A stretch of 19,871 bases of DNA from an uncultured Actinoplanes sp. GTDB lineage: Bacteria > Actinomycetota > Actinomycetes > Mycobacteriales > Micromonosporaceae. Location: assembly GCA_934667465.1 (NCBI GenBank), contig CAKUMG010000019.1:1-19871 (forward strand), read 5' to 3'. Of this stretch, positions 7,951 through 14,412 are shown one piece after another (the stretch's first letter is position 1; every line of letters starts with the position of its first letter). Below the pieces are notes generated by a model. The model was not told where the DNA came from. It saw only the letters and a program-made list of their open reading frames with translations, and ran no database searches. The position numbers were made by a program, and so were the translations under genes.

Positions 7951-8877
7951 ATGTCGGTAACTCACCGCTCCGTGCTCACCGCTGTCGATGAAGGCCGGTT
8001 CCAGCAGCTCGACGGCCGAGGTGTGAACATCTCTCTCCTGGTGCACGACGACGGTCGTCCGCTCTCCGTGAAAGTGCATTGCCCGAGCCGCTCCAGTCAA
8101 GTGGATCTGCATCGTATTCGGCACCTCGACGAGGTTCTCGACGGCTTTTCGTGGTATCCCTCACTTGTTGATGCCGGAATCGTCGATTCGCGCCTGGTCG
8201 TGGTCAGGCCATTCGTTCCGGGAACGCCGATCGAGGACGCGAAGCTGCATATCGGTGACGTCGTCGAGGTCCTCGGTGCCCTTGCCGGTCGTGGCGGCGT
8301 TCCGGCCTCCGCCGAGACCGTCGGCGACTATGCCACCGCCTGGTTGCTGGGCCGGCAGACTCTCCCCCCGTTCTCCGCCGGACACCGTGATCTCGCCCGC
8401 GCCGCCGGTGAACACCTGCCGGAGCTGATGGCCGCCGCGCGCTCGCTCACCGGTGACACGGCCATGGCCTATCACGGGGACCTGCACGGCCGGAATCTGG
8501 TCGCCGGCGCTGCCGGCCGCTTCACGGTGATCGACTGGGACGAGGCGGGCTTCTCGAGCCGCCCAGCCGACGCGGGCAAGGCCCTCTGGCTGTCCTGCCG
8601 GCGCGAGCGCGGTGACTTCCGGCTCGATCCCGAAGCCGTCCGGAACTTCCTCGTGGCGATCCGCACCCGGCTCCCGCGGACCATGACGGGAGCCGTCGAG
8701 GTCGCACGGCTCGGGGCGCTCTGGTTCGTCCCCACGGCCGCCCACGTGACCCTGCTCGCCCGGCGTGACGCCTCCATGGTCCCGTGGTACCTCGGATGGG
8801 TTTCCCGCTTCTGGGCACGTTACCGGGAGAACTCGGACATCGTCCGGGCTGCCGACCCGGACCGGGCCGGCGGCTAG
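7951..8877 (+). CDS. APH/choline-kinase-like phosphotransferase
   Basis: A 308-residue protein of the aminoglycoside phosphotransferase family. Lys41 (LSVKVH) is the ATP-anchoring lysine. The catalytic loop HGDLHGRN covers 175-182 with Asp177 as base and Asn182 for metal, and IDWDEAG at 194-200 gives the metal-binding Asp195. All key residues are intact, so it should phosphorylate a hydroxyl of a small molecule. Possible roles are an obligatory biosynthetic kinase or self-resistance by phosphorylating the product; the several phosphatases nearby would fit a protect-and-release scheme (inference). It is a lone plus-strand gene between two minus-strand runs, and its stop overlaps the opposing stop in a shared CTAG. 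No ribosome site precedes the ATG. Confidence 0.92.
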   Translation: MSVTHRSVLTAVDEGRFQQLDGRGVNISLLVHDDGRPLSVKVHCPSRSSQVDLHRIRHLDEVLDGFSWYPSLVDAGIVDSRLVVVRPFVPGTPIEDAKLHIGDVVEVLGALAGRGGVPASAETVGDYATAWLLGRQTLPPFSAGHRDLARAAGEHLPELMAAARSLTGDTAMAYHGDLHGRNLVAGAAGRFTVIDWDEAGFSSRPADAGKALWLSCRRERGDFRLDPEAVRNFLVAIRTRLPRTMTGAVEVARLGALWFVPTAAHVTLLARRDASMVPWYLGWVSRFWARYRENSDIVRAADPDRAGG

Positions 8878-10055
8878 CCCGCAAGCTTCACGGCTGCCTG
8901 CAGGTCGTTCGCGAGGAGGCTGAGGTGATCCGCGTTGCCGACGGAACACCTCAGCAGAGGCAGACGGGCGACGTCCTCGAGGAATTCCCGGATCGAGGGC
9001 GGCCGCTCCGCCTCGGGCACGGGCACCCGCAGCCAGTCGTCCCCGTACAACTTCTCGTCGACGGAGAAGCAGTTGCGCTCGATGACCTCCGCCGCGTAGT
9101 CCAGGTCGGCCGGCTCGCAGTGGTAACCGGCCGCGCGGTTCACCCGCGGCAGGATGATCCCGCCGATCGGTGCCTCCGGGATCACCGCGACCTGGAGGTA
9201 GCGGGCGACCTCATTACAGCTCAGCTTCAGCTTGTCCTCACCCTGGAACCGATCCCAGTCGGTCTCCGGCCCCGGTATCCCGGCCCGCACGTCCCAGGAG
9301 TCGAACCCGGTGGCCCCGATCAGGTCGAGTGTGCCCTTGTTGACGCCGAGCGGCAGCGGGCAGGCGGTCAACCGGTACGTCCCGTCGACGCGGTCGGCGT
9401 GCATGCGGTCGTTGCCCATCCAGCCGGCCGAGGGCAGCAACCTGGCCAAGGCGATGGACGTGGTCGACTTCCCGGCGCCGGAGTCACCGATGACCAGATA
9501 TCCGTGACCACGGTGGACCAGGGCGGAGGCGTGCAGGATCAGCGAACCCTGCGCCGACGCGAAGCGCGTGGCCAGCTCACGCACCACGCGCGTGAGCCAG
9601 CGGTCACCCCACCGCCCCTCCAGGCGGACCAGGACGGCCCGGCGCCCGGTCCGTATCAGCGCACCCACCTCCCCGGACTGCTCGTCGTCGAGCACGAACA
9701 CCGTGCGTTCCCCGTCGTCGTACCTGGGCTGGCGGTAGTCGCGCGTCAGCTCGTACTCGGCGGCGGTCATGGTGGCCGCCGCCGCGGCGATCAGGTCGGC
9801 GATCTCGGCCGGGGAGCGCACCAGGTCGACGATCGTGACCAGCGGCTCCTCGCTGGTTGCCGCGTCGAGGGACACACCCTGCATGCCGGCCGGATAGAAG
9901 GTCTCGGCGAGCAACGCCTGGGCCGCCGGTGATTCCGTGACGACGCGTACCGGGTGGCTACGGACCCGGAGCGACTGCGTGGTCGCGGTACCGGGGTGAG
10001 CATCGGCTGTCTCGGCGATGAGGTTCAAAACTGCGTACTCCCTACGATGTGACAC
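8874..10055 (-). CDS. HPr-kinase-related P-loop protein (first of two)
   Basis: A protein of up to 393 residues with the C-terminal kinase domain of HPr kinase/phosphorylase relatives. LHASAL (174-179) precedes Walker A GDSGAGKST (190-198, Lys196), and GNDRMH (214-219) corresponds to the SND-type motif after the P-loop. The N-terminal ~150 residues are a family-specific region, not the HprK receiver-like domain. HprK relatives phosphorylate Ser in proteins or peptides; in the lasso peptide paeninodin such a kinase phosphorylates the precursor C-terminus. Its target here is unknown. The start is uncertain: GTG 10055 overlaps the previous gene by 14 bp and lacks a ribosome site, whereas TTG 10028 has AGGGAG nine bases upstream and would remove nine residues. 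It ends the minus-strand run. Confidence 0.85.
   Translation of the reverse strand: MSHRREYAVLNLIAETADAHPGTATTQSLRVRSHPVRVVTESPAAQALLAETFYPAGMQGVSLDAATSEEPLVTIVDLVRSPAEIADLIAAAAATMTAAEYELTRDYRQPRYDDGERTVFVLDDEQSGEVGALIRTGRRAVLVRLEGRWGDRWLTRVVRELATRFASAQGSLILHASALVHRGHGYLVIGDSGAGKSTTSIALARLLPSAGWMGNDRMHADRVDGTYRLTACPLPLGVNKGTLDLIGATGFDSWDVRAGIPGPETDWDRFQGEDKLKLSCNEVARYLQVAVIPEAPIGGIILPRVNRAAGYHCEPADLDYAAEVIERNCFSVDEKLYGDDWLRVPVPEAERPPSIREFLEDVARLPLLRCSVGNADHLSLLANDLQAAVKLAG
10038..10043 (-). promoter_or_regulatory. Ribosome binding site AGGGAG bearing on the start of the HprK-like gene
   Basis: On the minus strand AGGGAG lies nine bases before an in-frame TTG (10028-10026) but inside the reading frame opened by GTG 10055. 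It therefore favours initiation at TTG 10028, just after the upstream gene's TAG (10044-10042). Confidence 0.5.
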
Positions 10056-11076
10056 TCGGACGGGTACTCAGGAAACTGGTGAGCCGGTCGACCTCCTGCC
10101 GCACCTCGCGGAACCGGTACCGGAACCGGTAGGTGGGCAGCGATTTCAGCGCGAGGCGCGCCCGGTCCGTCGTACCGGCCGCGGGTTCGTGCCCGAAGAT
10201 GTTGAGATGCTTGTTCGGCAGCGCCAGCAGCTGCCGGTCGAGCAGTGCGGCGCGCTCCGGCAGCGGCACTTCCGCCAAATGCGATTCCTCGTCGTCGTCG
10301 GCGAGACCGAGGTGCACGACCGCGCCCACACCGGCCCGCTTGCCGATCTCCGTGCCGAGCAGGCGGGCATATTCCCAGGGGTAGAACAGCGCCGTGCCGT
10401 GCGGTTCCACGCCGGACTCCCGCAGGCCGGGCAGCGTCGCGTTGGCAGGGTGGGACAGGCCGGCCAGGAGCTCCGTCGCCCGGTCCCGCCCGAACAGCAC
10501 ATCGAGGGTGTCCAGCCGGACGGAGACCGACCGCGGCCAGCCGGTGCCCGTGACGCTGCCGTCGGCTGAGGCGTACAGGCTGCTGTCGTCGTTGCTGATC
10601 ATGCGCCCGGTCCCGCCGAGAACCGTGGTCATGATGAACGTCGTCTTGCCGGCCCTGCTCCCGCCGGCCAACAGGATGCCGGTGCCGTTCACCTCGAGCA
10701 GCCCGGCGTGCAGAAAGAGGTCACCCGCCCGGCTCGCTGCCGATCGGTGGATGGCCCGTGTCGCACGCAGGGCGGACTGCACCCGCCAGTCCTCGCCGTC
10801 CGGCAGCAGGTGGAAGAGCAACCGTGCGGCCTCGTCCACGGCGTAGCGCACCGGCACCTCGCCACTCGCCGCGACCACCTCGGGCCGCGCCGCCGCCGTC
10901 GGTTCCGTGCCGGTGAGAACCCGCCACTCCCCGGGAGCGGCCGTCCCCGGCTGCACGGTCAGCCAGGGTTCGGCGAGCCGCCGGATCCGGTCGGCCCGAT
11001 CCGGGGTGCAGGTCAGGCCGGTCCGGGCGAACGGCGACACGACCACGAACTCGTGATCGTCGCGTGCTGCCGTCAT
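10042..11076 (-). CDS. HPr-kinase-related P-loop protein (second of two)
   Basis: A 344-residue relative of HPr kinase. LFHLLPDGEDWRVQ (87-100) and His123 (LFLHAG) lead to Walker A GGSRAGKTT (138-146, Lys144), followed by ISNDDSSLY (160-168), the usual acidic motif after the P-loop. Compared with its downstream neighbour it shares the domain order but little sequence, so the two look like anciently diverged paralogues or different subfamilies rather than a recent duplication. ATG 11076 overlaps the upstream stop in an ATGA and has GGGAG before it, so it is translationally coupled to the NTP_transf_5 gene. A pair of HprK-like proteins could form a heteromer or phosphorylate different Ser residues (inference). 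The C-terminus contains a short YRFR tandem. Confidence 0.86.
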   Translation of the reverse strand: MTAARDDHEFVVVSPFARTGLTCTPDRADRIRRLAEPWLTVQPGTAAPGEWRVLTGTEPTAAARPEVVAASGEVPVRYAVDEAARLLFHLLPDGEDWRVQSALRATRAIHRSAASRAGDLFLHAGLLEVNGTGILLAGGSRAGKTTFIMTTVLGGTGRMISNDDSSLYASADGSVTGTGWPRSVSVRLDTLDVLFGRDRATELLAGLSHPANATLPGLRESGVEPHGTALFYPWEYARLLGTEIGKRAGVGAVVHLGLADDDEESHLAEVPLPERAALLDRQLLALPNKHLNIFGHEPAAGTTDRARLALKSLPTYRFRYRFREVRQEVDRLTSFLSTRPSVTS

Positions 11077-12197
11077 CGCGGCACGCTCCCGAGGACCGGG
11101 ATGGCCAGCTCCCCGCCGAGCTCGTGCAGCCGGCCGAGGTCGAACATGCGCTCGGAGATCGGCGTACGCCACCGGTGCACCACCGTCCCGCCGTCGGTCA
11201 CCTCGTCCAGGTAACCCAGGTCGTCCGGGCGCAGCCGATCGAGCAGATCGGCCGGGATCCGGCCCGGGAACAGTGCGTCGGCGTGGTGCAGGCCGAAGTA
11301 GACCTCGCGGGCGAATCCGAGCTGCTGCGCCCGGGCCGGGAGGTCACCGGAGTATCCGGCGGCGACGAGCGCCACGATGTCGACCAGCTTGTTGAGCACC
11401 AGATCCTTGAGCATCAGGACCTCGTTGCGATGTGCGGCCTCCCGGGCGTAGTGCACGCAGGTGAACAGGATCATGTCGAGGGGTGCGGCCACCGACAGGC
11501 CGCCCCGCTCCGTGCGGCCGTCGAGCAACTCGGCGACTGCCGCGTCACTGCGGTTGCCGGTCATCAGATCGATCGAGAAGTGGATGTCCAGCCGGTGACA
11601 CTCCAGGGCGGCGGCTTCGGGCGTGGCCTTCATGTAGGGGAACGTCTGGTGCGAGTGCAGTGCCATGAACATGACCTGCCGCCGGGGCGCGGGCTTGACC
11701 GCGCCGGTCTCATAGTCCCAGCTTCCCTGCGAGTAGCCCAGCCGCTCCAGCACGGCGACGGCCTCGGGCAGTCGTTCCCGGTCCACCAGAAGGTCGTTGT
11801 CGTGGAACAGCCGCATGCCCGGATCCTCGTAGGCCATGACCGCGACCGCCCCGCCTTTCAGGACCGCACTGCGCACTCCTGCTCCCTCCAGGGCTCGCTG
11901 GACCGCGGCGGTGCCGGCGATCTGCTCCTGCGCGGTGATCCGCTGGCCGGCGGCGTTGACCTTGAGCGACTTGACGAAGTAGGCCGACCGCAGCGTCTGC
12001 CGGTGGCGCATGGCGTACCGCGCGATGTTGTGCCAGGCGACGCCCAGCAGCCGGTGGACGGTCAGGGTGCCGAGCACCTGGCCCCAGTCGAGCGCGGTGT
12101 TCAGCAACTCCAGCATCCGGTCCACCTCTTCGGGACGCGGAGCGGGCAGGGACAGCAGGAGAACCAGCTCGATCTCCCGGGACTGCGCATCAACCAT
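11073..12197 (-). CDS. NTP_transf_5-type (uncharacterised) nucleotidyltransferase family protein
   Basis: A 374-residue protein with the hallmark of the uncharacterised nucleotidyltransferase family: VLKGGAVAV (112-120) then MRLFHDNDLLV (128-138) with Asp133-x-Asp135 for metal. RLDIHFSID and a helical C-terminal half follow. Family members are often found beside HprK-like kinases and in lasso-peptide clusters, and the same pairing is present here. The chemistry is unproven; transfer of a nucleotide or sugar to a peptide or carrier is the usual suggestion. ATG 12197 has GGGGAGG ten bases upstream. Longer starts would run into the end of the preceding gene in another frame. The gap to the preceding NRPS-like gene is 31 bp, and its stop overlaps the next start. 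Confidence 0.86.
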   Translation of the reverse strand: MVDAQSREIELVLLLSLPAPRPEEVDRMLELLNTALDWGQVLGTLTVHRLLGVAWHNIARYAMRHRQTLRSAYFVKSLKVNAAGQRITAQEQIAGTAAVQRALEGAGVRSAVLKGGAVAVMAYEDPGMRLFHDNDLLVDRERLPEAVAVLERLGYSQGSWDYETGAVKPAPRRQVMFMALHSHQTFPYMKATPEAAALECHRLDIHFSIDLMTGNRSDAAVAELLDGRTERGGLSVAAPLDMILFTCVHYAREAAHRNEVLMLKDLVLNKLVDIVALVAAGYSGDLPARAQQLGFAREVYFGLHHADALFPGRIPADLLDRLRPDDLGYLDEVTDGGTVVHRWRTPISERMFDLGRLHELGGELAIPVLGSVPR

Positions 12198-12228
12198 GGT
12201 GCTGTTGCCTCCCCGATCTGTTCGTGAT

Positions 12229-14181
12229 TCAGCGGTCCGCAGGCGGACCGGCCGGCGCCCCTGACGGTGCGCGGCCGAGCCTGCGGGCCAGTTCGCCGAG
12301 GGAACGGTGGGAGCTGAGGTCCTGCCAGGTGAGGCCGGACCAGCCGCGGGTGCGCAGCGACTGCAGTACTGAGGGAATGTCGTGGACCCGGCCACCCCCG
12401 TCGAGGAAGCTCCTCGACGGGTCGATTTCTGTCAGCCCACCCGCGTCACGCAGGACGTCGTGCCAGACGGCTCCGGCCTCCGGGTCGGATGCCGGGCCCG
12501 CGGTGCCGGCCCGGTGCTGCCGGGGTCCGGCCTCCAGTTCGAAGACGTCGGGTATGACGAATCCCGGTTCGTCGAGCTTCACCGAGGCCGCCCGGCGAAG
12601 CGTCGCGGGCGGGACCGGTCCGGTCGTCACCATCGCGGCCACCAGGACGGGGCGGCCGTCGTGGTGCTCGATCCGCAGGTCGGTCCGCTCCACCATCGGC
12701 AGGTCGTTCAGCGTGTCGCGGATGACGTCGAGGTCTGCCCAGCGGTTCCCGGCGAGTTCGATCCACCGCGTTCGCGGTACGGCGGGGGGCGGACATCCTG
12801 CCGCCTCCGCGCGCTGCGGCAGGGCGTGCTGGTAGACCAGCGCCCGCATCCGTTCGACCACTGTACGGAGCAGTCCGGTGCCGGCGAGCCGCTCGTGGGC
12901 GTACAGGCCGATCTCGAAGTAGTCCTGTCGAGGCAGGGCGAACACCATGAAGTCGCCGCCTCCCTCGTGGTCCCATTCGGGATGCTCGATGATGGTGTCG
13001 GCGGACGTGATCTCGTCCCACCGCTCCTCCGCCTCGGCGGCCGTCCATCGGGAAGCGATGTCCTGCCGGGTGTAGTTGTAGAAGAACGGAACTTCCACCC
13101 GAGTTCCCCGGTCGGCGGAAACGTGATGGACCTCCTCGAGGAGGGCGCAGTCGCCGCGGGGCTGGAGCCGCAGGGCTCGGACGACGGGGCCCCACACCGC
13201 CGAGGAGGCAGCCCTGAGGTCGTCGTCGGGCGGCAGCCCGACGGCCGGGACCAGAGTCGTCATCGGCTCGTAGGCGACGGCGGCGGAACGGCTGCGGTGC
13301 CCGGCCTCGTCGCTGAAGATCCGCCAGACCAGGGCGTTGTCGTCGCGCAGGGCGGGCCGGATCGCGAGGGAGGTCGCGGCGAGCACCACCATGGCGGGTG
13401 AGGTGCGCCATCGGTCCGCGAGCTGGGCGACGGCCCAGTTCATGGCGGGGGAGGTGAGGATGACCGCGGTCCGGCGGGTCCGGCTGGGCCCGGCGGGAGC
13501 CGAGATCTCCTGGACGTCCCGCGCGGAGCCGGAGGAGCGGCAGGGTTCCGGCCTGCCCGGGAACGGTGTGCTGGGTACCGCGCGCAGGATGTCCCGGAGG
13601 TACGCCCGCAGCTTCTCCTCACGACGGATTCCCCGGATGCCGGTCTCCGCGCTGAGGATGTCCCGCCGGCCGGCCGCGGGCGGCAATCCGGTCTCGGGGT
13701 CACGGCCGTGGCGGATGTTGTCGGCCACGGCGGCGAGCTCACGTTCGATGACCGTGGCACCCGCGGCGCCCGCCACCGAGTGGTGCACGACCACGATGAG
13801 CAGGCGTTCGCCGGACGTCAGGCGGCCCAGCCTCCAGCGGGCCGGCCACTGCTCGGCCAGGTCGAACGGTTCAGCGGTGAGCCTCGAACCCAGTTCCCGG
13901 ATCTTGGCCGGGTCGACGACGAGGCCGGGGTCGACCTCGACGATCGGCCCCTCCACCGGGTGCACCACCATCCTCAGCGGTCCAGGGCCGGCGGGCACAG
14001 TGGTGTGCAGCGTGTCGTGTCGCAGCACCGTCCGCCGGACGACCTCGAAGATCATCTCGGGTGGCGTGTCGCCCGGGAACCGCCATGATCGTGCCTTGGC
14101 GGTGCGGAACGGGTCGACGCCGTCGAAATTGAGCCAGGAAGCGACCAGGCCGCAGCTCAGAGGAAAGTTTGTCGTGTTCAT
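12229..14181 (-). CDS. Degenerate NRPS-like protein: condensation domain, adenylation C-subdomain remnant, carrier without Ser
   Basis: A 650-residue protein. Residues 1-460 form a condensation-type domain: PLSCGLVASWL start, RHDTLHT (54-60), the active-site region HHSVAGA (133-139) and a C-terminal lobe with PFFYNYT. The HHxxxDG motif keeps both His but has Gly138-Ala139 for Asp-Gly. Residues ~473-555 resemble the small C-terminal subdomain of adenylation domains, with no large subdomain before it and no A10 lysine. Residues ~571-640 match a peptidyl carrier domain (VWHDVL, FLDGGG, LSSHRSLGELARRL), but the phosphopantetheine Ser is Val599. The last two assignments are inference from motif order. 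It may be an acyl- or aminoacyl-transferase working with the discrete ACP encoded downstream, with the C-terminal modules kept for docking. It leads the minus-strand run; ATG 14181 has GGAG about 11 bases upstream. Confidence 0.8.
   Translation of the reverse strand: MNTTNFPLSCGLVASWLNFDGVDPFRTAKARSWRFPGDTPPEMIFEVVRRTVLRHDTLHTTVPAGPGPLRMVVHPVEGPIVEVDPGLVVDPAKIRELGSRLTAEPFDLAEQWPARWRLGRLTSGERLLIVVVHHSVAGAAGATVIERELAAVADNIRHGRDPETGLPPAAGRRDILSAETGIRGIRREEKLRAYLRDILRAVPSTPFPGRPEPCRSSGSARDVQEISAPAGPSRTRRTAVILTSPAMNWAVAQLADRWRTSPAMVVLAATSLAIRPALRDDNALVWRIFSDEAGHRSRSAAVAYEPMTTLVPAVGLPPDDDLRAASSAVWGPVVRALRLQPRGDCALLEEVHHVSADRGTRVEVPFFYNYTRQDIASRWTAAEAEERWDEITSADTIIEHPEWDHEGGGDFMVFALPRQDYFEIGLYAHERLAGTGLLRTVVERMRALVYQHALPQRAEAAGCPPPAVPRTRWIELAGNRWADLDVIRDTLNDLPMVERTDLRIEHHDGRPVLVAAMVTTGPVPPATLRRAASVKLDEPGFVIPDVFELEAGPRQHRAGTAGPASDPEAGAVWHDVLRDAGGLTEIDPSRSFLDGGGRVHDIPSVLQSLRTRGWSGLTWQDLSSHRSLGELARRLGRAPSGAPAGPPADR
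12397..12421. repeat. Perfect 11-bp inverted repeat, 3-nt spacer, inside the degenerate carrier region
   Basis: Bases 12397-12407 are complementary to 12411-12421 with AGC between. It covers the codons for residues around DPSRSFLDG, just before the position where a carrier protein would have its Ser. It may be chance in GC-rich coding sequence or an mRNA hairpin. Confidence 0.6.
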
Positions 14182-14215
14182 CGTTGGCTGGGCTCCACGT
14201 CATAGCACCCCGGGT

Positions 14216-14243
14216 GACGAACAGTTTTCACCGATCGACGAAC
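14216..14243 (+). repeat. Direct repeat GACGAAC x2, 21-bp period, in a divergent intergenic region
   Basis: GACGAAC occurs at 14216-14222 and 14237-14243, two helical turns apart. It lies in the 231-bp gap (14182-14412) between the divergent NRPS-like and HAD genes. The spacing would put both copies on one DNA face, as in tandem regulator sites, but a seven-base match can arise by chance. The rest of the gap holds the HAD promoter and no convincing gene. Confidence 0.3.
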
Positions 14244-14307
14244 GGCGAGGGGACGTGTTTCGGAGAATGGAACACCAAGCCGGGGCCTCGGATCGGTCCG
14301 CGAAGGT

Positions 14308-14336
14308 TTGCACGGTCGTCGATGCCTCGTTATCCT
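14308..14336 (+). promoter_or_regulatory. Likely sigma-70 promoter for the HAD gene
   Basis: TTGCAC (14308-14313) and TATCCT (14331-14336) are 17 bp apart and match the actinobacterial housekeeping pattern TTGnnn-17-TAnnnT. A start near 14343 would leave a leader of about 70 nt before the ATG at 14413. Confidence 0.5.
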
Positions 14337-14404
14337 CCGACGGGGACCGCCGCGGGAGATCGAGCCGCAGGCCCTTCGACGTCACCGGTGGGTGCGACCG
14401 TTCC

Positions 14405-14412
14405 AGGGGAGG
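14405..14412 (+). promoter_or_regulatory. Strong Shine-Dalgarno abutting the ATG of the HAD gene
   Basis: AGGGGAGG ends immediately before ATG 14413, leaving no spacer. The same site is six bases before an in-frame CTG (14419), the normal distance. Initiation at CTG, or at an upstream GTG (14392), should be considered. Confidence 0.5.

Noticed and set aside
4969..12197. Lasso peptide cluster (AsnB-like, HprK-like and NTP_transf_5 genes together)
   Set aside because: The AsnB-like enzyme keeps Cys2 and a working glutaminase site. No leader-binding (PqqD-like) protein, transglutaminase-like protease or precursor peptide is present.
12198..12395. Longer N-terminus for the NTP_transf_5 protein
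   Set aside because: It overlaps the end of the condensation-type gene and has low-complexity composition; ATG 12197 has a GGGGAGG ribosome site.
14193..14207. Extended -10-like TGCTATGAC upstream of the condensation-type gene (minus strand)
   Set aside because: It lacks a -35 box and would start the RNA too close to, or after, the Shine-Dalgarno.
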